64,000 nucleotides of DNA from Acanthochlamys bracteata (lineage: Eukaryota > Streptophyta > Magnoliopsida > Pandanales > Velloziaceae): NCBI GenBank assembly GCA_019914995.1, contig CM034128.1:9703501-9767500 (forward strand). The letters run 5' to 3'. Positions 17,100-29,803 of this stretch are shown piece after piece. The notes under the pieces are model-generated. The model saw only the letters and a program-made list of their open reading frames with translations. It ran no database searches and had not been told where the DNA came from. The translations under genes and the position numbers were made by a program. How positions within the stretch are numbered: position 1 is the stretch's first letter; the number at the start of each line of letters is the position of its first letter.

Positions 17100-17834
17100 T
17101 CAGAGATGAAGCTCTAAGTCAAGCTCTTCATTCTCCTGCTCGTCACCATTGTCGATGTCGTCGGAGTTCAGATCAATAAAAACGGACGTCGGCGTAGCTC
17201 TCGGCAGTCCCTCTACATGTCCTTGATCTCCCGCAGCAGCAGCAGCCAGTGCAATTGCATTATTGTTGGCGCTATGGACAAGCATGTTCTGGCAAAGTTG
17301 CGGAACAGGCGCAAGCACGAACCCTTGCTGCTGCTGCTGCAGTTCCAGTTGCCGACTTTGCATTTGCTGTTGCTCTTGACGAGCAGCGTCGATGGCAGCG
17401 TTGTATAATCGCCTGATTGCGGCAATGTAATATGGCTGGAACCTTCTCTGGTACCTGTTCGACGCAGCAGCAACAGCAGCAGAGTACTCATTAGCAAGCG
17501 AACGGTTGCAAAGGTTATTACCGTAGTTGTTATCGTTGCTGTTGTTGTTGTTTCCCGGTGCCGGAGCGAGGTAGTTGTTTCCCTGATGCATTACGGGAAG
17601 GAGTCTAGGCGGAGGTTGAAGGTTGGGAAAAAGACGAGCCCAGTTTCTGTAACCTTGTAAAGCAAGCTTGTCAATAATGCGTTCGTGTTTGTGACTGTTT
17701 TGGTGGCCACCGAGCGCCTGAGAACTTGCGAAAGTACGATGACAGTACCTGCAACGGTAAATCTCAATCCCTTCTTCGTTACCATTCTCGTCGTAGTTGA
17801 TCACCACCTCTTCTTCGTTATTCCTCTCCGGCAT
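17100..17834 (-). CDS. Single C2H2 (QALGGH) zinc-finger transcription factor with EAR tail
   Basis: Intronless 244-aa protein. One plant-type C2H2 finger starts near residue 27 (CRYC, then SQALGGHQNSHKH), with the plant-specific QALGGH signature that contacts DNA. The middle is rich in Asn, Gln and Ala, including a QQQQQ run and the segment ALAAAAAG. The C-terminus ends in ELDLELHL, an EAR-type repression motif, preceded by FIDLNSDD, which could act as a second one. This layout is typical of small developmental repressors in the KNUCKLES/SUPERMAN/JAGGED/ZFP group. I cannot assign an orthologue. A 3' splice site-like 'TTTGTAG' lies just upstream of the ATG on the minus strand, so a 5' UTR intron is possible. 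A TATA-like box lies near 18196-18203. Confidence 0.9.
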   Translation of the reverse strand: MPERNNEEEVVINYDENGNEEGIEIYRCRYCHRTFASSQALGGHQNSHKHERIIDKLALQGYRNWARLFPNLQPPPRLLPVMHQGNNYLAPAPGNNNNSNDNNYGNNLCNRSLANEYSAAVAAASNRYQRRFQPYYIAAIRRLYNAAIDAARQEQQQMQSRQLELQQQQQGFVLAPVPQLCQNMLVHSANNNAIALAAAAAGDQGHVEGLPRATPTSVFIDLNSDDIDNGDEQENEELDLELHL

Positions 17835-18195
17835 TGCTCCGTTTGATCTACAACATTTTGTTACGCATTAACCAAGAAATGTTAGTAAAAAGCAAACATT
17901 CTCAAACAGACCAACGTAATAAATTAGTGAAAAATTGACAACAGATCTACAGCATAGAAGAAAAATTAGTGAAAATTATATAAACTACACGAGTAAACAA
18001 AAATTAGTAAAACAAACGATAACGAAGAAACTTTTTGATTTGTTATTCTAAAAACTCTAGAATGAACTCTAGAAAACTAGCCTTGCCTTGAGATGAAGAA
18101 GAAGGGACGCAGACAAAATCTAGGGTTTGTTTTCCGCGATGGGAAAACCTTAGAGAAGAGAAATGGTGTGAGAAGAAAGAGCAGAGAAGAACGGG

Positions 18196-18203
18196 ATTAT
18201 ATA
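18196..18203 (-). promoter_or_regulatory. TATA-like box of the zinc-finger gene
   Basis: The minus strand reads TATATAAT about 365 bp upstream of the start codon. That distance would leave room for a 5' UTR containing an intron. Confidence 0.35.
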
Positions 18204-19690
18204 GCAGTTGATGAGGAGAATAAGGTTAGAAAACTTTTAATAAGCAATTTTTTCTCTTCACATGAATTTGTGACTCCCATAGATTGAAAATTGGAAATAA
18301 TTAAGAGGATATAGTTGGACAAGAACATGTTTTATTATGCACAAAGAGAAAAACAAAAAAGACAAAGAAAGAAAACAATTAATTGTGACGCAAATTTTCT
18401 TTTCTTAACGTTATTAAATTTTCTGTTCAATTTTTCTATCGGAGTTTGACTAGTGCTTTTTCAAATGTTCATAAATTTATATATTTATTATAAGCATCAT
18501 ATGATTCCTATGCAAAAAATTGACTTATTTACTTATATATTGATGTAATGTTATTAATATGTGAACGTTTCCATTGCAGTAAGAGAAGACTGCTGTCTTG
18601 TACATACGTATGTTAATAAGATAATTACTGCAGAGAAGACTGTTTTAAGGTTCACCTCTTTGTTATGCGAAGAGAAAAACAAGGACTTCACATTGGGCAG
18701 TTACTTCAAGACGTTTTTCTTAAACCCTAGTAAAATTTCCAAAATGATAGATCAAATTGTACATTAAAAGGAAAATTTCTCTTTCTTTTCTTTTCCTTTG
18801 TTTTTTCTTGAATGAATTAATTCGGATAAGCTAAGGGCGATGTATGTTATCTAGCAACATCGGCGATATTAACTATTTGCTAGATTTGCATATCTCTTAA
18901 TAAGTTTACTGCAATGAAGAGAAGTTCAAAGAAGTTGCAGTAGATTTCCAGAGATGAGATAGAAAGATGCAAGTAAAAACGTACTGAACGTTACTAAGCG
19001 GTGCTTCGCGAATTCAATTCACCTATAGGACAGGAGAGCGTTTTACATGTAAAACGTCTCAAGATGTACTTCCAAGTATCAGATTCGAAGCCCTCAAAAC
19101 GAACCGAACAATAAAAAAGAAACAAAGGTTAATGCTGTTAAGCATGAAAAACATCATCGTACTTAGAGAAAAAATTGTGAATATGTTACAACAGCTGTTC
19201 TGCTGCTCAGCTACTTGCTCTCAGTTAGCTCGTGAAAAAGCGAGACTTCAAAGTCTGCAAGTACGAGCACATATACGGCAGTTCTCTTTCAGGTGACAGT
19301 ATCAGCAAACAAAAATGCCTCCTGTCATCACATCTCTTTCCTACCCCATACAAAATGCATATTTCGAAGTGATCTCAAATGCTTCTCCATCTCCATTTCA
19401 ACCTTTAATATTATTATAAAGAAATTTAAAAATTTAAAAATCTATAAATAAATTATATGTTATTATATATATATATATATATAAGTTAAAAGATAACGAA
19501 CTTATTCTTTAAAAATTTTCAAAAAAGAACTTTTTTTCAAAAAAAATATCTTATTTTAAGCAACTGTAAACGACCCCAAAGAGTGCAAGATTTCAGAACA
19601 ACCCGTTTCCATATATTGGTTATAACTTCCTTAGTGATAATAACCCAAAAACTATATGCTAAGTTAAATAGTAATATCACGATCAAGAGA
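18204..19690. other. Intergenic spacer, no gene seen
   Basis: Mixed-composition DNA with an (AT)n run near 19462-19482 and A/T-rich repeat debris at about 19400-19560. Short open frames have no supporting features. Confidence 0.4.
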
Positions 19691-19699
19691 CATGACTGG

Positions 19700-22600
19700 A
19701 TATCAAGTTACAGAAGGTATTTGCGTTTTATTTCCAGAAACACATTCTTGACTCAATGATAAGATAATGGTGTTAGCCTGGTCAATTGCCTTTGTAAACA
19801 ACAGATTAAAGACCAGTACTTCGCGGTGCATGTTCACTTCAGTACAGTCTTTTTGCATGTTTTCTTCCAAAATGATAACCTGGCAAAAGAACAAACACAA
19901 CACAAATTTGATGCTTAGCAGTCAGACATGTGAGCTGATACGTAAAAGCTGAAGGAAAATCAATAACATTTGTGGTAATCTTGTTACAACTTGGAAGGGT
20001 CCAAACATACACGTTTTGCATGCTGCACTTCAACGGCTGGAGACCCACATGAAGATGTTGAAAAACTCCCTGGGCTGCTCAGCTACATACCATCGTCCAG
20101 GTCCGCTATCCTCGTCACCTGCACAAAAAATTTAATGACAAACTTTTCATTCAGTCTAAAAAATGTAAATGCTGGTATCCAAGAAACCAAGCTCTCAGCA
20201 TCCGCGAAAACAAATGATGTCAATCTTGCCTATATACAACCTACGCTAAATTTAGCAAATACAATCCAGTTGAGCATAAAATCTGAGAACTGGAGCATCC
20301 ATTAAGGAAATGGCACTTTAAGCAACAGCGCTATACATGTTTGCATCAATAACAGTTCCAAAGGCTGATATATATTACAAAGTAACTCATAATGCCTGTA
20401 AATAGATTCTCAATTGCTGATAGTCCAGTCATGTCGTTGGTTGTGTTACTATACAAAACACACAGACCATCACTGAATGGTTCAAGAGTTCAATCCATTG
20501 AGCCTTTTGCTTTAGTAATAAAGTTAAGTTGGTCATAGTAATAGGCTAAATACTGATCTTCCATTAGTATCCACTAACATGATAGCGGAATCATGTGTAA
20601 TTAACTAATGACTAACGGTGCATGAAGTACTCATGATATCAATACTTTATAATACAGAGCTGCAGAATTCAGGTAAGAACTCCAAATACCTGAAGTTTTA
20701 AGAGCTTGAATTGTGATTGAAAATTATGAAAATGGTTTCTTTATTACTAACTAGATTTTGACGACCTTGCAGTAAACTAGCCATGGTTATCCTGAATTAG
20801 GATAAACTGATGAATTGTAATAAGCTAATAAGGTAGTCTTTCTCTGCAAGACAAAACACAAAGACAGATTGACGTTTGTGATTTCACAGCAAATGATTAG
20901 GTATTAACAGTAGCTCGCTGCTTCCATATGACATTTAAAGCCCAAGTCCTTTTACTGCCTGCATGCCCTTCATTTATGGTTCAGATGACAACTATTAAAT
21001 GCCATGCATAAGGCAATTTCTCCTCAGCACCCAGGAATTTATCCAGTCCACGAGAAAATCTGCAATTTGTCATCTCGCATTTAACATGCACTGTACGGTG
21101 CATTTTGACAGGAACTAACCTCATGGAAATAAAAGCAATATTTTCTTCCATAGCACGAAAACAACCATAGAAAACACACTCCACTTAATGATGAAGGTGC
21201 TCAGCTAAATTTTTTTCCCTACTAATACATGACACTTGAAGTGTTATTTGAAGCCTACATAGTCTTATATGGCATGCATATTCGTACAACCAGAAGATGT
21301 CCTTGCATCCACTCGTTACTTTCTCTGAAAACATCTAACTCATATCCATGATGACTTATATCATTTCCAAGCTTCACGAACTGTTTCTAAATTTCTAAAG
21401 CAAACCATATGGTCATCTAGCAAACTAGTTTCATGGAGTATAAAATGACTATATTACGGTTGTTTTATCAACATGTGCATCTAGTACTCTTCCAAGGGAT
21501 GGCATAATAAAGAAATGTCCATTATATCAAAACGTAAAACAGCACAAGTACATGCAAGGATCAGCATATAATCAGCTTATGGACGGATGCTGTTAGACGG
21601 CCGGTTCTACTACGTGGTTAAGATGTTGTTAGACCCTAATTTCCAGCATGCAATTGCACATCCATCTAATATGCCTTAAAGTTTTACATCGGCAGCATCT
21701 ATGCCTCTGTAAAGGGCATCTAATATACAATGAAAAGGAAATGCAACAAAGTGGTTTGAGAATAACATAGCATCATAAATTTATTTTACAAAGTTAGAAT
21801 TGATTTTGTCAATTTATTAGTTTCTGTTTCTGTTGCATACCAGTTTGATCTGATTATAGTATGAAACTTCATAAGAGTAGTTTTCATTCGATGCAACTAT
21901 TATCTAATACAACAAAAGTATAGACTTTCCAAGACGTCTCTACATTGTTTCCAATTTCATAATGCAGTGATAGACTTTTGTTGTTATTACAGTGATAAGT
22001 AGAGGTATGTATGTTTTAAGCAATCAAAATGAATGCCTAAATTTATACCTGAGAGAAAGAGTGCACGTGATTGATATGGTGGCAGTAGCTCAGTGCTAGA
22101 GTCATGGCAGTTAAAACAGAGTAACAGATCACTCCAAGAAACCTATTCTCTTCTAACATGGGAAGCCCCATTACATGCAAAGATCAAAATAATGCAAAGA
22201 AACCCTCAAAACATCGATAGAAAAATAACTTTTAAATTAGTGATTTACGTAAAAACTCAACCTTTTCTCCTTTTTCATCGTGTGCCAACATGCTAACATA
22301 GAATGAACTCTAAATGACATGTATAGGGAGAGACCTCTACATTCTGCACACATCCAGTCTATCGAAAAGAAGTGGTCCAGAATATTGGGATAGAGCAGCA
22401 AGTCTGCTTTTCGGGTAAAAGTAAAAGGTATAATTAAAGGTCGCCTTTATGAGGAGTTCAAGGGAAGAGCTGTGAAGGACAGCTATTACTGCAGCTTTAA
22501 GGCCATCAGCTGTTGTCTAAGAACCACCTCGGTCTTTGTCTTCTGTCATATAAGAAGGGTGATACCACTACTAACTAAGAACTAGAATTATAATATCATT

Positions 22601-24083
22601 CTGCTAGACTACAAAGAAACACCTGAATGAGGAAGCATGTCTTAGCTAAGTAAGCAATTGAAAGAAAACGACTGTTACAATATCAAAGAGACTGCTCTAC
22701 CATCACAAAGCCAATACATCTGAGGTTCTAATTTTGAGGTCAGTCTTAACATTTTAGTTGATCCTCAAAAGTGCCTATGATGATTGAACGAAGGTATTTT
22801 CTTTCAGAAATTGCTTAGTAAAAAGATGCAAATATCCGCACACCATTTTACATTATTGCATGTCGGGCTATAGATAAATCAGAAGGGCAAGCCATAATCA
22901 ATCGAGCTGATTAGTTCTCTAAGAATACTTTTCAGAAGGGACCATGCATCTTTCTCCAAGAAGCTTTGGCACAATAACATTCTCTAAGAGGTAATGAAGC
23001 ATTTATATTCTACCAAGTAGCACGACTCCATTGAACATGGCATACAAGAAAGTATTTACTTCTCCTAGAGTACAAAGTGCATGGGAGTTAATGTTAAGAG
23101 TTGGAGCATACCTGCTACTCCAAATGCCATCTTGTATTAAAAGCATGAACTATTCTCTCCAGAGTACAAAGTTATTTCTCCTGGTGTATGCTCTACGGAC
23201 TTACTAAGATGTGAGTACCTAATCAAGAAGTTCTTCATCACAAAGTAGGGAAGTGCGGCTGAACAATGAAAAAGAAAAACCCAATCGCAGGTACAAGTGG
23301 AATTACACAGACGCAATTAACAAATAAGATACTAGCTAAATAAAGGAGTTAAAGTAAAAAGCAAATACAAATAACTGAACAGCACATTGAAGAGTCCAGT
23401 TATATCAATTGAGATTATCTGCAAACTGATTTCCTTCGTTGCTACAAAATATGAAATTTCTTCTGTTCTCTAGAGTAGTAAGAGTTACATAAAATATAGC
23501 AAAATCCAGAAAAGATTAGGTTTAGTTTCCATAACTAATGGTCAAATCAACAACCGCTTTTATGCAACACAGAAGGCAATATCACACGTCTCCAAGAATT
23601 ACTATAATTATAAAAATCCAAATTACAGGTTAGAGGGTTACCGTTGCTCAAAAGACCTGAATCAACGGAAATCTGAAATCAAAACTAAGTATAGTAACAC
23701 TAATTCAGCATGAGTCTAACTATCACATAAACCAGTATGAATGATGAACTTAACTTGCCACAATCACATTCTTCTTCCCAAACAAGCGGCAAACAGCAGA
23801 CCTCGAGAGGCAAACCAAAATCGATTCACCAAATTCCTAGTCGAAGTTTCAAATCTCGAGCAAATCAAACAATTAGTCAATAAAACATAACACCACACAT
23901 TTAATTTTGCTTCTAATCAGCAGGTAATCGAAAACAATACACCATTCAAAGTAGTAACTAACTAACGCAACTCGAAAGAACAGATTCTTTAGAAACGAAG
24001 GAAAACACAGAGAGAGAGGAGAGATACTATACGTTGATCTCACTTCCTTCTCCGGCGCCGACGCCTGCTGGCGATTCAACCAT
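19700..24083 (-). other. Possible small-peptide gene or long non-coding transcript
   Basis: I do not recognise a family. A GC-rich exon-like segment begins with ATG at 24081-24083 (MVESPAGVGAGEG, then S-E-I-N) and is followed by two possible donors, AA|GTGAGATC (exon end 24044) and AAC|GTATAG (exon end 24033). Four kilobases away, an acceptor TTTTTTGTGCAG precedes 20118. Joining the two gives only short peptides: about 29 aa (...VTRIADLDDGM) with the second donor, or about 42 aa (...DEDSGPGRWYVAEQ...) with the first. An AATAAA on the minus strand near 19728-19733 could be its poly(A) signal. The long gap has no convincing exon in between. It may be a short-ORF gene, a decayed gene or a non-coding RNA. 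Confidence 0.3.
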
Positions 24084-24949
24084 AACTACTGTTTCAAAAT
24101 CTCGAGATCAAACGTTCTCGTTCGCTAACAAGCGCGAGCCATTAGAGTGAAATCAAGCTTTGTTTAAATATAATAACTGTGCTGCTGCGCAACTGCAAAG
24201 AAGCAGCAGCAAGGGAACGTGGGGTCCATCAAGATTGGACTGGACTATACACGATGGGTTGGGTGGGCTTTAAAGAAAAGCTTAAAACTATAAGCAAGTG
24301 TTTCTCTTACAGTAGAACCATTTCGAGCACGACACGCAATGAAAGGTAACGTCCATGAGATGCAATGAAGTGAAATATGCACTCACTCAAAAGTCAAAAA
24401 AATCAAACCAAGTCCTTTCGAAAACAGGACAGGACACAGACAGCATGCCCCACTTTCTTCCCCTTTTCACGTTACCACAATCATTCAAAGAAAATCCAGA
24501 ATCCACCAAAAGTATCAAACGCATAACAGCGCTAGGGTCAGAGCAAAAAAATGCAGCGTCTGTTTTTTTTCTTTCAAAAAATAATTTTTAAAAAATAAAT
24601 TATTCTAAAACATAAAAAATATCTATATTTTTAAGCAAAATTACTTTTGAATTACAAAAAAAAAACATCTCAAGTCCATGAGGGCGCGATAATTAGCCAA
24701 TGCCAATGGTTAGGTTCAATGTCCGTGCATGATCAACATATGCACTCGAGATTATTCAACGGGAGCTTTACGGTCTAAACCGTCCCAATTTGATATAATT
24801 ATCCCATGTTACTGATTAAATGATTACAGTTAAGAACAAGCATACAGAAAAAATTTTCTAATTTTGTTTTTTTTCTTTCATTGCCAAATCAATATCTTGC
24901 ATAAGACCTGTTTACCGAAAGGCAAATGACATTACACCAAAACCTATAA
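24084..24949. other. Intergenic; promoter of the upstream unit and 3' flank of TMKL1
   Basis: No coding region is supported. The right-hand part is probably the 3' UTR of the minus-strand TMKL1 gene. Confidence 0.4.
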
Positions 24950-27051
24950 TTATAATGGTGTGCCACTCTCGCTACGGTCAGTAGTAGGACTGTAAAGAGT
25001 AGACCTGTTCTTGGGTCTGTTTTCTTCAAGCTGCTTGACAACTTCAGTCATATCAGGGCGAACAGAAACAACCGGAGCACAGCAACCCATTGCAAGCTTC
25101 AATGCCGGAATCAATCCGTCTTCGGTAGGACTACGTATTCCTTTCAACAGTTCAACGTCGAAAATTTCCATCGTTGTTTCTTCCAACACTGCTGCTTTAA
25201 CCATCGCCGGTAAATCGATCGTTTCGCCTTTTGAAGGATCTTTCCCTGGTTTCCTCCCCATTAAAATTTCCAAAAGAAGTATACCGAATGCGTAAACGTC
25301 TGTTCTAGGACAGGCTTTCTTCATCTTCTGTAGTTCAGGAGCTTTGTACCCTTCTGATTTCGCGATCGATAACATCTCGTCGGCGACAGATGGAATCATT
25401 ATTTTGTGTAATCCGTACTCTGTCAGTCTTGGAACGAAGAACTCGTCTACTAAAATATTTATTGAACGAACATTGCCGTGGATGATCGGTTGATCATGTC
25501 CTGTGTGAAGGTACGCCAGCGCTCGTGCCACACCAAGTGCGATCATGTGCCGCCGCGCCCAGTTCAACAACGGCCTCACTGCTCTTGTTTCTATAGAAAA
25601 CAACTTCGAATCAAACTAAGAATTTACTGCAAATTAATGAATTCATAATCGTGATTGTAGTTAAAACTCATACCGTGGAGTAGTTCATGAAGTGTTCGAT
25701 TGGGGAAATAATCATAGACGAGAAGTTTTTCGTCACGTTTGCCTTGATAGAAAGCTCGGAGAGCGACAAGATTCTCATGGCGAGCACGGCTAAGTTGTCT
25801 GATCATCGGCAAGCAAGAAACTGTATCCAATGAAGCTCCCTCCCTGAGAAGTCGCAATGAAATATGGCCACCATCTGCAAGCTTTGCTTTGTAAACAGTT
25901 CCATAGCTTGTTTTCTCCACTACTTGCCCTGTAGCATTAAGCACTTCTTCAAGAGTCAAGTGTTCACCACCCTGAAAAACAATCAGCTTTCCTTCTCCGG
26001 CGGTGGTACGACCGAAGGAGTCCACTACCCCTTCTTCCATCTCCATTTCAGCTTCATTGTCTAGTTTGTTTCTTGCTCTAACTCTTCTTCTTCCTTGAAC
26101 CCAGCCAATGAACAGAGAAGCTAACACTACTAAACCTGCCATTGAACCAATTACAAGCCCAGCAATGGCGCCAGAGCTTAAACCCCTGCTACGCCTTGAG
26201 CTACAAGAACTCAGAGGTCCGCCGCATAACGACTCACTGTTGCCTTCGAAAGCTGAGGCTGAGAACTTGGAGAAAGATACCGGGAGCTGGCCGGAGAAGT
26301 TGTTAAAGGAAACGTTGAGCTTGGTAAGGCTTGGTAATGAAGAAGCAAGGGTTGAAGGAATCGAACCGCAGAACCTGTTCCTTCCAAAATCTAGTTCTTG
26401 AAGACCATGGAAACGAAGAACGAACTCCGGGAAACCGCCTTCGAATCGATTAGCACCGAAATCAAGAACGCGAAGGTGGTCGCAGGTAGTGTTATCTACA
26501 GCCGGAACAGGGATTTCGCCGAAGAAATCGTTTCCATGAATCCGTAGAGAGATAGCACGGTCGCAAAGGTTCCACAACGAAGGTGGAAGAAAACCAGATA
26601 AAGAATTACCACTAAGATCAATATTAGACAACGAAGGACTGTTGAAAAGCTCAAGAGGGACATGGCCTGAAATAGAGTTAACAGGTAAAAGAAGAGATTG
26701 CAGAGAAGAGAACTGGCCAATGGAAGCAGGTAAAACTCCGGCGAGCTTCGAAGCAGGGAGACGGAGTGAAAGAAGCTGAAGAGTTGGATCTAAAACACGT
26801 GTCGTGTTAGTTTTTTCTGCAGGGGTGTTACATGAAACAGACCACTGTAGACCACGCCATTGGCAAACTGGTACAGATAAGTCCCACGAAGCAAGTTCTT
26901 GGTTTGCTTCTTCAACGCCATTACCTTGCAATGCTGGCTTTATCTTGTTCAACAGAAGAACAACGTCCGGTGAGTAGTGTGAAGGAGTAACAGCAGACAA
27001 TATCGTGAAGATGAAGAAGAAGATGATGAAAAAGAAAAGAGAAGAAGCCAT
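24950..27051 (-). CDS. TMKL1: LRR receptor-like pseudokinase TMKL1
   Basis: Membrane LRR receptor-like protein of 672 aa in two exons (25674-27051 and 24950-25590; GT-AG, phase 1). A signal peptide covers about residues 1-20. An LRR N-cap (WDLSVPVCQWRGLQW) and about five LRRs follow, then a Ser-rich juxtamembrane stretch, one transmembrane helix (AGLVIGSMAGLVVLASLFIG) and a C-terminal kinase fold. The kinase lacks the catalytic residues: the beta-3 lysine segment reads HISLRLLREG, the HRD motif is IHGNV, and DFG is replaced by TEYGL. It should therefore not phosphorylate substrates and probably acts as a scaffold or co-receptor. The kinase part (GYKAPELQKMKKACPRTDVY, DLPAMVKAAVLEETTMEIFD) and the C-terminal NRSTLYSPT match Arabidopsis TMKL1. 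Both exons are intact. Confidence 0.95.
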
Positions 27052-28185
27052 GAACGATCGACGAAGCTAAAGTTGTTTTGTCGGGAGTTTTTCGGAAGCT
27101 TTTCTCTTTTATCGGAAGCAGGGCTTTTGTTTTGATTCTCGATATATTAGAGAGCGTAGTGGTAAGAAGATGGTTCGGGGTTGGGTTTTTTGAGGTACAG
27201 AACTTTTACTTTTTTCTAACTACACCGAAATTTGTGGTGTGATTCGTGTACTTTGGTTACGTGGGAATATATGATTGGTTTTCAGTATGGGTCAGAGGTG
27301 GAGTGTGAATTTGAGTGGAGTTGATGTTTGTTCCTATTGGGGAAAGAGAGAATAGTTCAGTAATCGGCGTCCGGACCTGCTCACCTGCTTGGAGTGTTGT
27401 TGCTGGTGTCAGTAGAAGGTATGTGGGTTAACGGGCTCACTAGAATTACCGTGGCAATTCGGATTCTTTCGTAAAATTCAGATTCATATATATAATAATT
27501 AAATTAAAATTATTTATAATTTTAATATAATTTATTTATTTGTATGAATTAAGTTTATCAATTCTAATTTAATTTATTTAATAATTAGATTAAATTTATC
27601 AATCTACTTAATAATTAAAATTTATTAAAATAAAATCTATAATTAATTATAATATATTTAAAAAGAAAAATATTAACTTTGATAAAATTATAATTTAAAT
27701 AAAAATTAGTTAATTTAAATATTAAGAAATATATGTATAGTTATTATTTTTAATTATTATATAATATATATAATATAAATTAATTAAACAGATTAAATAA
27801 ATTAATTTTGAATTAATTTGAATTTAATTTAAATTTATTTAAAATTTTAAATTATTTTTAATTCGAGTCATATTTGATTAAAATTTGATCTAAATTTAAT
27901 TTTTTAAATCAATTTCGAATCAGATTCATGAATCTGGTCGAAAATTACAAAACCTGACTGCGATTTGATTTGTACTCTTTCTTCATTTTAATTAAGTTGC
28001 TTTAGAACATAAACAAAATGAAAGAACGGTGGTTTTACTTTAGTCTAAATCTTAATGATGATTATTTTAGAAGATGATAATCTTCACTGTAAAATTTCTT
28101 TGTGCGCTTTAAATTTGGAAAAACTTGTGCCTTTGTTAGACAAAAGCTAAGCACGCCACTTTATACCAAGTCTAAGATAATAAGG

Positions 28186-28465
28186 GCGTTTTTAACTATC
28201 ATAAATTTATTTTTTCATTCAAAAATATTATTTTTAACTTATGTTTAAAACAAAATTAAATATAAAAATTAAAATCAGTTTTTGGGCAAAAAAATTTACT
28301 TTCAAATATAAAATTTTAAATTAAAAGTTTACTATAAACTTATTTTTAATATAAAATAAATATAAATTTATTTTTTACTAAATTTATTTTTAAATTTTAA
28401 ATTCACTTTTTCTAAGATCACTTTTAGAAGATAAGTTTAAAACTAGAAAAACATGTCTTAAATCA
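28186..28465. repeat. A/T-rich MITE-like element
   Basis: The segment begins 'taagggcgtttttaactatc' and runs to about 'aaacatgtcttaaatc'. Its interior has long A/T tracts such as 'aaaaattaaaatcag' and 'aaaataaatataaatttatttt', like the elements at 33.7 and 38.8 kb. Borders are uncertain. Confidence 0.4.
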
Positions 28466-29567
28466 AACAATTAGAATTACAGTAGTTAAGAGCTCTGATT
28501 TTAGATAATTCGGTAATCCCTCTTGTTATCCTTCAGGGAGATAAAACTCAGATTTGTAATATATGTAATATTATATATAATTTTTTATGTTATTTAAATT
28601 TTTAAATAAAAGTTTTTACTATATTAATAAAAAACTTTTGAATTTGAAATATTTAAATATTTGAATATAAGTTAAGACTAAACATAAACAAACTTAGCCC
28701 GTTAAGATGGCATTTAGTGGGCCTTACCGAAAATTTAATTACAATAAACTAAAATTATTTCTTCTAGATTTTAAAATCAGTCATTTTAATGATTATCATT
28801 TCCAACTAAAATTTCACTTTCATATTAAATTTTACTTTTATCAAAATATAATTCTAAATTTTATTATTTTAATTGCTATTTTAATTTTATTTCTATAAAA
28901 AAAATTTTAATAAAATTTTATTATTAAGAAATTCAATCTCGTATCATTAAACATGCGCTTAGCGCATGCTCTCATGCGACCACAATATCTATCCAAGATG
29001 CTCTGTTTTGTTCTTGCGAGCCAACGAACCAAACCTTCTTCCTACTGTGCGATCGATCTATGGTTATCTTTTCTACCAAATTTATCGAATTGGGCAGATT
29101 TATAACAGGTGTGAATTACTTCTATTCAAGGATTAATGGGCAGATTTTAGAGGAGAACAATTGAAGAAATGTTGCAGTTGAATTGTGGAACTGACGAGAG
29201 AAGAAAAGGATTGACAACGGGAGAAGATCGGTTAGGGTGCTGTAATAAAAAAAATTGAGGACGTCCTATGACACTTCCTTTTATTTTATTATCATTTTAT
29301 TTTAATTGATTATTTGTTAATATAGTTTATCTAATATTTTAAAATTTTAAAATTAAAATAAAGACAAGTTATATATTATAAAGTAATTATATATAATTTT
29401 TTATTACTTTTTAATTAAACTATTTAAATTTATAAAATCTAAAAAAATTTGCGTAGGATCCTAAAGACCAAAAAAAGAATTATTGTACAGTAAACTAAAA
29501 AAGAAAAAGAAAATCTAAAACCACTTTCTTACGAAATTTTTTTATTTTTGTTAATTCAACACAACTA

Positions 29568-29803
29568 AGGGCATGTTTGAGAAAGTTCTTTTTTTCAAAT
29601 TTTATTTTATATTTTTTAATAAAGTTTTTAAAATATTTTACAAAATTTTTAAAAAAAATTTTAAATACAAAAGAATTCTACATCGTAAAATCGTTTTATT
29701 AAATTTTTTTATAAATAAAAAAAATAAAACTTATTTTAAAAAAAATTTTAAATATCTCTTTTTTTAAAAAGCTTTTCTTAAGTAAGCACTTCCAAATCGT
29801 TCA
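29568..29803. repeat. A/T-rich MITE-like element
   Basis: It starts 'gggcatgtttgagaaagttc' and ends 'aaaaagcttttcttaagtaagcacttccaaatc', which are weakly inverted ends. The interior is almost pure A/T, with 'ttttatattttttaataaag'. It shares the theme of the other A/T-rich elements in this window. Confidence 0.45.

Noticed and set aside
17213..17497. 94-codon frame inside the zinc-finger gene
   Set aside because: It is an alternative frame of the CAG/GCA-rich coding sequence. The zinc finger and EAR motif lie in the longer frame.
22083..22130. tRNA-like A box 'gtagctcagtgctagag'
   Set aside because: There is no B box (GGTTCGANTCC) or matching acceptor stem downstream. It is at most a chance or decayed tRNA fragment.
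22440..22560. GC-richer island that could be an exon of the 19.7-24.1 kb unit
   Set aside because: Open frames are under 25 codons, with stops and no consistent splice phase with the proposed first exon.
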